Positions 9,127 to 18,435 of a DNA stretch of 18,435 bases are shown here, piece after piece (the first letter of the stretch is position 1; every line of letters starts with the position of its first letter). The notes beneath the pieces are model-generated. The model was not told the DNA's origin and ran no database searches. It saw nothing but the letters and a program-made list of their open reading frames with translations. The stretch is from Conidiobolus incongruus B7586 (Eukaryota > Entomophthoromycota > Entomophthoromycetes > Entomophthorales > Conidiobolaceae): positions 1 to 18,435 of the forward strand of contig JNEM01016639.1 of the NCBI GenBank assembly GCA_000697335.1, written 5' to 3'. The position numbers and the translations under genes are program-made.

Positions 9127-9455
9127 TGATTTAATATATTTTATAATGCAATTAATTCATTTTAGTTATTGTTGTATTTCAAAATTAATCATCTCTTCCA
9201 GTTTGATAGCTAAACCAATATTATTTCTATTTTAAGCTGACTTTGTCAGTCTATAATTGAAGGATACTCTTTGTTCTCTTTATTTTCTTTATTGGATTTT
9301 ATCCAAATCCCATATCATTCATTGATTCAATTATTTAAACCTACAGTCCCGATACGTTAAAGAGCAGCATTAATAAATAATTTACTAAATCATATTTTGA
9401 GTACTTTTCTAACTACCATCTTTATTTATAAAACTTAATATAAAACACAACATTA
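9127..9455 (+). repeat. Dispersed repeat, copy A
   Basis: This segment aligns in the same orientation with 16845-17236. The best block, 9357-9413 against 17136-17192, matches at 52 of 57 positions. A second clear block is the region around CTTTGTCAGT (9241-9250). The clear similarity starts near 9161; 9127-9160 aligns more weakly. There is no open reading frame, no clear terminal inverted repeat and no target duplication that I can see. It is probably a non-autonomous mobile element or a duplicated non-coding segment; the family is not recognised. Confidence 0.7.
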
Positions 9456-9580
9456 TATTAAATATACATTTATAGCTAAATAAATTAAATAGCGTGAATG
9501 AAATTTAAAGTGTAATAATAAGTTATTAATAAATTATTTTTTAGCAATTATTTTATTAATTGTATATATTAATCATCATG

Positions 9581-9608
9581 TAATAGCCATAAGTGGTTAT
9601 GGTTATTA
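9581..9608. repeat. Near-perfect hairpin, 12-bp arms and 4-base loop
   Basis: TAATAGCCATAA (9581-9592) and TTATGGTTATTA (9597-9608) are inverted copies with one difference that still pairs as G.U in RNA, separated by GTGG. The stem can be extended by two more bases outward. Other short inverted repeats occur within 150 bases (9673-9690, 9738-9757). It could form a DNA cruciform or RNA stem-loop. No T-run follows, so it is not a typical terminator. Confidence 0.75.
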
Positions 9609-10948
9609 TACCTCAAAATATATTTTAAAAAGAATATAGATTTGTTAATATAGTTTAACATTGATCAATATCAACTATTTGGAATAGTTAGCAATATAAT
9701 TACGAGGTGAACAATTAGCATATTGTAATGATTTCTTGATTCAAATTAGAATCAAAATTATGATAGAGTAGAATATTTATCTGCTTTTTGAAAAATCAAA
9801 GTAAATATATTATTTAGTTAATCATTTATTAAAAGTCTTATATCTTGAGAAATTATTTTAATCAAAATCTTATAATAAACACTATCAACAGCTTATTGTT
9901 TATGCAAAGCTTTTATTCAAAAAGCGTGCTGTTTATTAATATCTAAATTCTTATGGCTTATTTTTATTGACAAAGGTATTCTAAATTATTATTACACACA
10001 ATTTTATGTTATTATTCTTGTAATAATTAAAATAATAAAATTAAGGATCACATTAATCAAATTGATGGAAAAGTAATTTATTTTTATTCATTTTGAACGA
10101 ATAAACTAGGAAGACTATATTTATTAATTCAGTAAAATATTTAAATTTATACAATTTGCAATTGATATACTGATCATATACTATATAAGATAGTGTTCTA
10201 TTAACTTTTGGACAACTATTCTTTTAGATGAATAAATGAATTTATTATCTAACTGGCTCAGATGAATTTATTTTCAATATTTGATTATTAGTGTATAATT
10301 TTAAACTTGTAAGTATATTGTATTTTTTTATTCAATATTCAAGGGTATATTATTTGAGTTAAAGTCATTCTTTTAAATCATATACTTTTGCTTTATTCAT
10401 ATATTGAACTAAAATTTGTCAATTAACTACGTATTTAATTGCTTTTATTATCCTAGCATTATTTCAAAATTTTATAGCCTAATAAATTTAGATTAATTTT
10501 AATATTTTTATTTTGTTTTTTCATTCATATACACTAAATATATATTCCACAATCCTTATATATATATATTCAAATTGGAGTAATATATCTATACAAATGA
10601 TATTAGACAGCCTTTCAATTATGTAGTTTAATTGCATATTATTTTGCTAACATTGTTTTATGAAATTTCAAAAATTCATTTTCTCAAATATTAATAAATA
10701 TCCAAACTGTTATCTATTATAATTACTTAACACAATTCAATATTAATTTTTATTAAATTTTATGGAAATTAATTATTATGATTCCTCTTTATTTTATATT
10801 ATTATCATTCAAATTTATATATATTTTAATAACTAATACTTAATCAAGTCTCGAATTTTTTACAACAAATATTCAAAATTTATATTAATTAATCACTATA
10901 TAAAACTATTCTGAAACATAATATAATTATAACAATTTTTCAAAAGTA

Positions 10949-10962
10949 GATCAAATTTGATC
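10949..10962. repeat. Perfect 14-bp palindrome
   Basis: GATCAAATTTGATC reads the same on both strands. It sits beside a second short inverted pair, CCATG (10971-10975) and CATGG (10981-10985). No gene is adjacent. It may be chance in A/T-rich DNA, although its G/C content is above the surroundings. Confidence 0.7.
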
Positions 10963-11194
10963 AGTCTTGTCCATGTTTTGCATGGAGTCTAAATATCCTA
11001 AGAAAGTAAGCTTTAACACTAATCCTGAAAGATTGGCTTAATTAATTGTTAGATGGTACAAAAATATATCTTTACCAATATTGATATTTTGATTAATTTT
11101 TACATAATATTGAAAATATTTAGAAATTTTATTTGACCTGAGTTATATAAATAAACATTCATAATTATATTATCATTTGTTTATATAACATTTG

Positions 11195-11236
11195 ATATAT
11201 ATATATATATTTATATATTTATATATTTATATATTT
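11195..11236. repeat. Microsatellite: (AT)8 then four copies of ATATATTT
   Basis: Alternating AT from 11195 to 11210 merges into four perfect tandem copies of the 8-base unit ATATATTT (11205-11236). This is a simple slippage repeat. Confidence 0.9.
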
Positions 11237-11923
11237 ACTATATTTTAAAGATGATCTCAATTTTTTTATATAAGCTTTTCTCAAATTAAAAATAAAACCA
11301 TTTTAAAAATTCTACCGTGTTTGTACTCCCAATATAATCATCAGTTTTCTCCCTATTATTTGTTTCAAATTTAATAATCAAAGCTTTATAATATATATTT
11401 TAAAATAAAATTAATTAATTTCTATTATATATGTTTATCTCTTAAACTTATTTTTGATTATTTACATTTTTTTTATGTTTAATAATTTGTTAATAATAAA
11501 TTTTTTTTCTAAAATTATTTATATTATATTTTATTTTAAATTATATTGCAAATTTTCTTACTATTTTATTCGATAAACATATTAAAATGGATAACATGTC
11601 AAAATTAATAAATTACAATGAAGGGATATATTTTTTATTATATTTATTGGGAGCTTGGTTAACTTTATTAATTACCAATTCATTGAAATGTAAATATCAA
11701 ATCTACTACGCCTTTAAAAATAAGATCATATTTAAACTTCTTTAACAATGGTGTAGCTAGTTAAATCAGTAAATTCTCTTAATAAATTAGGTAAAAAACT
11801 GCAACTTATATTAAATATTAAAATTATAAAGAGTTATTTAAGATTTTTTTTCAATTTCGTATTTAAATATTGTTTTTATATTTTATATATAGTAAAAGCA
11901 ATATAATATGCATATGAGAAACT

Positions 11924-11939
11924 AATAATTGCAATTATT
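11924..11939. repeat. Perfect 16-bp palindrome
   Basis: AATAATTGCAATTATT is fully self-complementary. It lies in non-coding A/T-rich DNA, where such palindromes arise readily. No function is claimed. Confidence 0.7.
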
Positions 11940-12439
11940 TGATTATCATAAGGAGTGTCTGATATATATTATTTTTATGCTTGATACAGTTTATATTTAA
12001 ACATTTGGTTTATATTCTTTTTATGAATTGAGATATATTATTTTTATACCCTTTTTAAAGAGCTAATTTCAGATTTTTTTAATTCTAAATTACTGTAAGT
12101 TTTTTGTTTTTAATAGTTATATTTTAATTTGTTCTCTTTTGATTTGTAGAAGTAAAAATTATTTTTGACACATAATAATTTCATATTAATATGACATTAT
12201 TTACAAGTTTATTAAGTTGTTCCTATTGCTATTTTAACTAAGTATCATAAGATTTGAGTTGGTTTACTTAAAAATAATTTCAATAAGTTTGAATATATAA
12301 CAACAGAGCTTGTGTTTGTAAGTGATAATTATTTCAAAATCAATTATATATTTGTTTAATAAGTCTCAGAAGTAAAAATGTTTATAGTTAAATTTTGTTC
12401 TAACTTCCTCAAAGATTTTTTTGTATAAGAAAACTTAAC

Positions 12440-12900
12440 TGAGTTATTAGGCTTATTATTTAATATCTTTTTTGATGCTTTGAAGAGGCCCTTTTATAAT
12501 AATTTTTGGGTTGGATGATGTGTGCTCTCTAATTAGAGCGATGATTAATATTAAAAACTGAATAAACCTTGAATTCACCTATAATTTTTATGAATCTAAT
12601 CTTTCTACCTTTATCCCGATGTTTGAGACATATTCAATATGACCGCAACTTGTTCTTGTATTTTAGAGGTAGAAACATAGTCACAATTGTTCATATTTGA
12701 TTAAAGATGACAATAGTTCATTTAGTGCTGTATCGTTGAAATTAAATATTATTATACAATTTTATCTAATTACCTGAGTTGCGGGTGATACTTGGTCTAA
12801 GCCTTGATTAAATATCGTATGCATGCTGTGAATTAGTGGAAATCCCGGGAACGGTTACCAAATTTAAAGAGTATCTTAAAGTGAAAGAGTGTTTTGTATA
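12440..12900 (-). pseudogene. Possible relic of a coding or mobile sequence, origin unknown
   Basis: This patch is clearly richer in G/C and in sequence complexity than the several kilobases around it. On the minus strand short open stretches with protein-like composition occur, for example 12811-12896 and 12614-12682, each under 30 codons and in different frames. I recognise no family. Short open stretches of this size also occur by chance, so the main support is the local composition. It could be an old gene fragment, a decayed element or an unrecognised RNA gene. Confidence 0.22.
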
Positions 12901-13776
12901 TAATAAAATATTATACTAATTTAGGAAAGTTGTGATTCATGAATAAATTTGTTTCATTTAAAAGAAATCAATAAAAATAAATAATCTTCAATTAAGAAAT
13001 TAAATTTCGAATAAATTAGATGAAAGCTAAACAAACATAAATTAATGATATCATATATCAATAATAAAAGTTAGATATAATAACAAATACAAATTTTATC
13101 TAGAATAAAGAGGTTTTGAAATATTTTCCAATTTTTTAAAATATAAATGAACACTAGTCAAAGATTGTTTAAATATAAAATTGATGGGTTGATATTTATT
13201 TCTAATATTATAAGAAATAAATTTAAAAACATAATTATGATTGAATAATCATAGTACTATTATCGAAAAGCTCGATCATTCAACAAAATCAAAAATATTA
13301 TAATAATATAATCACCAAATAGAAATTATTTTGTCATAAACATCTATAATAAAAATTTCATATTGTTAATATAAAATATAAAATATTAAATGTAAATATT
13401 TTAATTAAATAACAAGAATAATTCTTTAAAAATTAAAGAAAATTATTGATTCACTATACGATATTTAATCTAATAGAATGACAGATAATAAATATTATTC
13501 ATAATAGAATTACCTATTTACAAGTTTTACCTAATGTTTAGAGAATATTTTGCGAAAATAAATTTAAATTGACCCATAAGTTAATATCGACAGAAATTTA
13601 TTTATATTTTAAATTAATTTATTACATATTAAAAAATAGGATTTCAAAATATAATTTAATCAATATCTTCAAATTATTGAATTTAATATTTAATTTTTTT
13701 ATAATTAAAATTAAAAAACTTTTTTTTGAATTTTTAAAAATTATTTTGAATATAATATATAAAATATAAAGGAATA
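12901..13776. other. A/T-rich intergenic DNA upstream of the importin gene
   Basis: Very A/T-rich with no supported gene. A 66-codon open frame at 13569-13769 is made almost only of Ile, Lys, Leu, Phe, Asn and Tyr codons, as expected from A/T-rich noise. Close to the ATG at 13777 there are TATAAA-like words (about 13752-13768) that could serve as core promoter, but no CCAAT cluster like those of the other genes was found. Confidence 0.5.
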
Positions 13777-16700
13777 ATGAATTTTAATTTGAATACTGTA
13801 CAAAATGCTATATCCACTTTATTTAGACCTCAATCTACACAACAGTCCGAAGCTAATAAATATTTGGAAGAGTTTCAAATGAGTGTAAATAAAGCTATAT
13901 AGCAGTGAAAATTATATTAACGATTGATAGGTTGAAGCATGGGATCTGAGTTTTCATCTACTAAGAATTAATAATCAAGATCCTTTTACTATTCAGTTAT
14001 GGACTTTTGCAGCTCAAACCCTTCATAACAAAGTAATTTGAATTCTAATTAATTTTATGTAACTTATATTTATATTTATAGCTTTTACGTGATTTCCACC
14101 AATTAGACTCAGTAGGTCAAACCCATTTAAAAGATAATTTACTCAGTTTACTCCACCTTCATCCCAATAGTCCACCAGTAGTTACTAGACACTTATGTTT
14201 TGCTACCTGTTTATTATGTCTTCAGTTGACTTCTTGGGAAAATAGCGTTGTTGAAGTCGTCAATTGGTTAGAATCAGTTGGTGCAAATCGCCTAGTTTTG
14301 GAATTTTTGACTGGGGTACCTGAAGAAATAACAAGAAGTAGAGGTTGCTCTTTATCAGTAAGTTGAAAAATGGTATTTTCATACACTAATAATTTTGTTT
14401 ACATTATTTTTAAATATTTAAATATTTTCAATATCATATTATTTTATTCATATTAACATATAAATATTTATTATTAATACTAATCTACATTTTATAGGAT
14501 GAAGATTTCAGATCTCAATGTGATAAATTATTAACTAAAAACTCTCAATTTTGTCTCAAACTACTTACCAATTACTTCACTAATTATGGTACTACAATTC
14601 GACCAAATTATACTCCTGTCTAACATTTTAATTAGCTACTCAAGTTCCCACTCTTCCCAGTTTAATCTTTAAAGCATTACAGAGTTGGCTTAAATCTGGA
14701 GACATAGTACTTGATGATCTCTTCCAAACACCATTTCCCCAGCTAAGTTTCCAAGCGCTTCAAAGCCCTGACATGTTTGATGAAGCTGTAGAAATTATCT
14801 GTGATATCATTTACGAAACTAGGGATTATGAATACTTTGCTCAGTATATTCACGAATTGGTGGCTCTTTTGAATACCTTATTAACAAATATCAAAGAGAA
14901 TGCAGAGAATTTGGACAGTGATAATTGGCGAGGACTTTGCAGAATATTCGTAGAAGCTGGCGAAACTTGGCTTAGCCTTATTACTTTACAATCCAACGAA
15001 TTCTTAAATATTGTTGAGGGTATTTACTTGTGTTTCAGCAATGCAGAACTCGAGTGGATCGGTATGACTTTTGACTTTTGGATCAGATTCGCTAGAGATC
15101 TTCAGCAAGTTCCTAATCATCCTTTTACTACCATATTCCAACATTTAGTTCGATCAACTATCAAACACCTACAATATCCTGAGGATGATCACGAGTTTAC
15201 GGCGCAAGAAAAGGATGATTTTAAGGATTTTAGACACGAAATTGGTGATATTTTGAAAGATGTATGTAACTTGCTAGGTCCTGACGCCACTTTATCTATT
15301 CCATTCAACATTATTAACACGAGAATGCAACAAGGTAATTTGGAATCTGATCCATCCGCATGGAAGGTCCTCGAAGCTCCTCTATTTTCCCTCAGATGCA
15401 TTGGTAACCAGATCCCAGCTGAACATTCCTCTATTCTTACCAACATTCTCCAGTTATTCCCACATTTACCCAATAACTCAGAGATTCAATACACTTGTAC
15501 ACTCGTGATTGCTCGTTATACCCACTGGTCTCTCCACCATCCTGAGCTCATTCAATTCCAACTCGACTATATCATTGCTGGGTTTGAAATTCCCGCCGTT
15601 GCTCCTGCATCCGCTCTGGCTCTTAAATATTTGTGCCAAGATTGCTCATCTGTATTGGGGCAGCACTTTGATAGAATACTTGCTTTATATGAAAAATCAC
15701 TTGCATTCTTGAGTAAGCAAGAGATCCTTGATATTTCTGAAGGTGTATCTTATATGGTCAACTCCTTACAACCTCAAGATCGTTTCAACTCCTTAGTCAA
15801 ATTAATTGATACCATATCTAAGAAATTGACTCCAGAACATTTTTCAACACTAGATACACTTGCATTTGATATTAGCCGCATTCATCTTCTCTTCGAAATT
15901 ACTGCACCCGAACCGGATGTTGATATTCCCCATCCCTCTGCACAGCTTATTCAACAAATTGTTCCTGCTATGGAACTTATCATGGAGAAACTTGGAGACA
16001 ACTATCACATTGCAGAAGCTGTTGGCAAATTCTTTGTGCTGGTCACTCGTGAATACAAGCTCTATACTAAAGAATATATCCCCACATTGATCCCTCGTGT
16101 CACTGCTGCTTTTGGAAAATCTGGTCAACCAGTGTATTTATGGCTCTCAGAGCGTATTGTCACATTCCACAGCGAGTTCAACCCCACACATTGCCTTAAC
16201 CTCATTGCAGCCATTTCAATGAGTCTTTTTCAAAGACTTGAACACGCCAACCTAGATCCCAATCAAATGCCCGATCTCATGGAAGAATATAGCTACCTTG
16301 TAAATGCAGCGCTCCATAAACTTTCCCGATCATTCCTTCGCTCAGAAGTCGCCGCCAATGTTTATCGCTTACTCTTTCTCGCCTCCAAACTTCAGGAATA
16401 CCATAGTTTCCAAAGTTGCCTCACATCGTGGAGAGAGTTCAGTAGGACTCTTTGTTTGTTGGAGCCCCCATTGTCCAGCGCTGAACTCAATCCCTATGTT
16501 CAAGTGATCGATCAAGCTGGTAAGACTAGTCTTGGAGATCTTGTCGATGGTATGATCTTCCACTATGCCGAAGACTCCTTGCACGACGCTCTCTTCATCA
16601 TCGTCTATCTAGCAGAACTCAGTCGCGAAATTCACCTCGCTCAAATGATCCAAGTGATCGAATCACTTAAAGGTCCCAACTTCCTCCAATCCGATCGCCT

Positions 16701-16824
16701 ATCATTCCTCCAACGCTATACTAAAGCTCTCCAAACTGGCAACTGGCGCGAAGCCAGAAATATCCTCCATAAATTTGTTGAATTATTTCACAAACGCAAC
16801 TTCTCTAGATCGAATACTCGATAA
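13777..16824 (+). CDS. Transportin-3/Mtr10-type importin-beta karyopherin
   Basis: Five exons (13777-13884, 13931-14032, 14082-14357, 14498-14588, 14636-16824) join to 921 residues; human TNPO3 has about 923. The importin-beta N-terminal motif covers about 28-72 (ANKYLEEFQMS, then AW, then FAAQTLHNK) and is the Ran-binding end. It is followed by an exportin-1-like helical region and HEAT-type repeats to the C-terminus. APLFSLRCIGNQI, ASALALKYLCQDC and LGQHFDRILALYE match the central TNPO3 segments (AVLFIMAAIA, ASAAAKAIHNIC, MAQHFNGLLEIA). Family members carry SR/RS-domain proteins such as yeast Npl3 into the nucleus and release them on RanGTP. The start is the first ATG and places the N-terminal motif at the expected distance. 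Codons grow C-richer toward the 3' end. The identification is firm; cargo is inferred. Confidence 0.92.
13885..13930 (+). other. Intron 1 of the importin gene (46 nt, phase 0)
   Basis: GTAAAT to GATAG, with a TTAAC branch-like word about 10 bases before the acceptor. Its removal joins ...EEFQMS to VEAWDLS, restoring the conserved importin N-terminal motif. Retention would end translation at an in-frame TAG. Confidence 0.9.
14033..14081 (+). other. Intron 2 of the importin gene (49 nt, phase 0)
   Basis: GTAATT to TTATAG; removal joins ...AAQTLHNK to LLRDFHQL, matching the spacing in the family. A TGTAAC-like branch word lies near 14058-14063. Confidence 0.88.
14358..14497 (+). other. Intron 3 of the importin gene (140 nt, phase 0)
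   Basis: GTAAGT to TTATAG, with a TACTAAT branch site about 15 bases before the acceptor. It is the longest of the four introns. Removal joins RGCSLS to DEDFRSQ. Confidence 0.88.
14589..14635 (+). other. Intron 4 of the importin gene (47 nt, phase 1)
   Basis: GTACTA at the donor is non-consensus, but CTAAC lies 14 bases before the acceptor TTAG. Removal gives a GCT alanine codon (residue 193) and keeps the frame from NYFTNY into ATQVPTLPS. The length agrees with introns 1 and 2. An inner GT at 14618 would give an 18-base intron but puts the downstream exon out of frame. Confidence 0.82.
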
Positions 16825-16844
16825 TTGAACAATCTATTTAAAAA

Positions 16845-17236
16845 CTGATTTAATTAATAAAATTTAATCATTTTTCAATTTGTTGCATTTCCAAATTAAC
16901 CTTCCATTTCGATTCGATAATTAAGCCAATACTATTTCTAATTCAGGTTGGCTTTGTCAGTCCATAATTAAAGGATACTATTTGTTCTTTTTGTCAGATT
17001 TTAACCAAATACTATATCATTCACTGAATCAACTATTTAAACCCAGAAGTGATAAAGAGAAAAAAAATTTTTTCTGGATATTTTGCTACAACATCTCAAT
17101 AGTAAGTAGGCTTTAAAATATACAGTTCTGACACATTAAAGAGCAGGATTAATAAATAATTTACTAAATTGTATAATGAGTACTTTTCTAACGGTGATCT
17201 TTATTGACAAAATTTATTATAAAACATCAAATTATA
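16845..17236 (+). repeat. Dispersed repeat, copy B, directly behind the importin gene
   Basis: This is the partner of copy A at 9127-9455, in the same orientation. It starts about 20 bases after the stop and takes in the likely poly(A) signal, so it probably forms the 3' UTR or downstream flank. Relative to copy A it holds roughly 75 extra bases near 17045-17121, including a palindromic run of A8T6. No open frame or inverted termini are seen. Confidence 0.7.
16856..16861 (+). terminator. Poly(A) signal of the importin gene
   Basis: An exact AATAAA lies 32 bases after the TAA at 16822-16824, the expected distance for a short fungal 3' UTR. It falls at the left edge of repeat copy B. Confidence 0.5.
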
Positions 17237-18435
17237 ATCAATCCCTTTATCTCCGCAAATCAGTTAAATTAAATATCAATTCTTATACACATTTCATTAT
17301 GATTATATATTTTCTATAAAATTTATGATTTACGATTAAATAATATATATATATATATATATATAGAAATAATTGATTGATATCTTATTCATTTTGTTAA
17401 GAATTTTTTTATATGGTGTTTGGCGATATAAAATATACTTAATAATAATTACAACATTGTCTTACAATTAAAATATAAACGGATAAAGAATAAAAAATAA
17501 AAACATTTTGCTATATTCAAATTCAAAACAAGAATATACCTTAATAAATAAATGATTAAATTATGGTTTTATTATATTAACTACTTATTAATGAATTATA
17601 CAAAGAGTATTATTCAATTAATAAGTTTAATTTTTCACAATATAAATAAAAATTTATCATTTTGATTTAATTCATTTGATTTATTTTGAATCAATTATGA
17701 TAATTTAATATTTTTAAATATAACTTTTTGCAAATAATCTATTTACTATTAAATATGTTATTAAGGCTTTAATAAATATCGATTAGATTATTCAAATCAA
17801 TATTTTAATATATATATATATTACAAAAATTATAAATATTAATTTTTTCATATTTCAACAGTTATAATGAGAATTTTTAATTATAATATATATTTTATTT
17901 TAGTTTAAAAATTTAATAATTATAAAAATCAATAATCTTTTTTATTATTAATAATTTTTTGTCATACTTTTAATTTGTTTATAACATTTAAAAATAATTT
18001 TAACTTTAGGATTAAATTTAGTATTTTATAAACCAATTCATTTACAAGAATTTTTCTTTGAGCATATTTATAAATTATTAAGAACAATTTTAATTATATA
18101 AGTTATAACCTAGTCTATATCTAATATAATAAATATTTTCAATTTTTTATATAAAATTTATATCAATTTTAAATCTATATATCTTATTATTATTATATGA
18201 AAATAAAATTATTTAACAAATATATAACTAATTAAGAGTTGGTTTTTTAAAGCAAAACAATAATATTTCAGAATATTATAAATATATATAATAATTAATG
18301 CTTATTTATTAAAAAAGAATTTTATTATTAAATTATTATAACAGGAATTTTTTATTAAATTTAATATTTTATTTTGATTTGAATATTAATTAATTATAAC
18401 AATTTATTATAAAACCGTTATTTTTTAAATATCTT
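17237..18435. other. A/T-rich intergenic DNA to the window end, no gene seen
   Basis: Extremely A/T-rich, with dense stops on both strands. It contains an alternating AT run at 17343-17365 (23 bases). I see no coding region, RNA gene or transposon end. Confidence 0.6.
17343..17365. repeat. (AT)n microsatellite, 23 bases
   Basis: A perfect run of alternating A and T about 520 bases downstream of the importin stop. It is a simple slippage repeat. Confidence 0.9.

Larger units (their letters stand above)
9456..12439. other. Long A/T-rich intergenic stretch with scattered hairpins, no gene seen
   Basis: About 3 kb of very A/T-rich DNA with frequent stops in every frame. It contains the hairpin at 9581-9608, palindromes at 10949-10962 and 11924-11939, and a microsatellite at 11195-11236. 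A short region near 10940-11060 is slightly richer in G/C and carries CCATG/CATGG arms (10971-10985), but nothing codes. No tRNA or snRNA signature was found by reading both strands. Confidence 0.5.

Noticed and set aside
11961-12050. Imperfect direct repeat around GATATAT...ATTATTTTTAT
   Set aside because: It is short and made only of A and T apart from one base, so it is not distinguishable from background.
12511-12561. Box C/D snoRNA candidate (ATGATGT at 12515, CTGA at 12558)
   Set aside because: The C box has a mismatch, there is no terminal stem pairing around the boxes and no D' box. Such short words are frequent by chance.
12780-12870. Possible tRNA or spliceosomal RNA in the GC-richer patch
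   Set aside because: No cloverleaf, no A/B box pair, and no match to the U1, U2, U4, U5 or U6 core sequences that I remember.
13569-13769. 66-codon open frame just before the importin gene
   Set aside because: It is almost entirely Ile/Lys/Leu/Phe/Asn/Tyr, as expected for random A/T-rich DNA.
14618-14635. An 18-base mini-intron, GTCTAAC...ATTAG, in the importin gene
   Set aside because: Its removal leaves the downstream exon out of frame. The 47-base intron with donor at 14589 shares the same acceptor and keeps the frame.
1-18435. CRISPR array, bacterial operon, phage or retroelement with intact genes
   Set aside because: The window is eukaryotic with spliced genes. No regularly spaced repeats, and no reverse transcriptase, integrase or capsid signature was found in any frame.

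Overview
The window is nuclear DNA from an A/T-rich eukaryote, most likely a fungus, probably from an early-diverging or otherwise strongly A/T-biased lineage. The reasons are short GT-AG introns (46-140 nt) with CTAAC/TACTAAT-like branch sites, a Dot5-type nuclear thiol peroxidase whose active site reads almost exactly like the yeast one, a RasGEF with an N-terminal REM domain and long serine-rich linkers, and a transportin-3/Mtr10-type importin. I cannot name the genus. Long intergenic stretches (one is 5.5 kb) and decayed transposon pieces suggest a fairly large, gene-poor genome.

Layout. 1-1765: A/T-rich DNA with no gene seen, ending in a cluster of CCAAT boxes. 1766-3656 (+): a two-exon gene for a 611-residue protein that joins a ~460-residue histone H1-like Lys/Ala/Thr/Pro tail to a complete PrxQ/Dot5 peroxiredoxin domain. 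3869-4032: a degraded non-autonomous DNA transposon with pogo-like ends. 4338-4853 (+): a single-exon GNAT N-acetyltransferase. 4940-8238 (-): a two-exon Ras guanine-nucleotide exchange factor of 1063 residues, convergent with the GNAT gene across an 86-bp gap. 8239-13776: mostly A/T-rich intergenic DNA holding one copy of a dispersed repeat, a strong hairpin, microsatellites and a less A/T-rich patch that may be a gene or element relic. 13777-16824 (+): a five-exon transportin-3/Mtr10-like karyopherin of 921 residues. A second copy of the dispersed repeat lies directly behind its stop. 16825-18435: A/T-rich flank.

The genes do not form a pathway or cluster in any obvious way. They are ordinary housekeeping and signalling genes: chromatin-associated peroxide defence, acetyl transfer, Ras activation and nuclear import. 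The most unusual item is the peroxiredoxin carrying a giant histone-H1-like tail. It has one methionine in the whole protein, and a phase-1 intron splits the codon of its peroxidatic cysteine, so intron retention would give a tail-only protein. Gene models were built by reading splice sites and checking frame arithmetic by hand. No similarity search was run, and family calls rest on remembered motifs.
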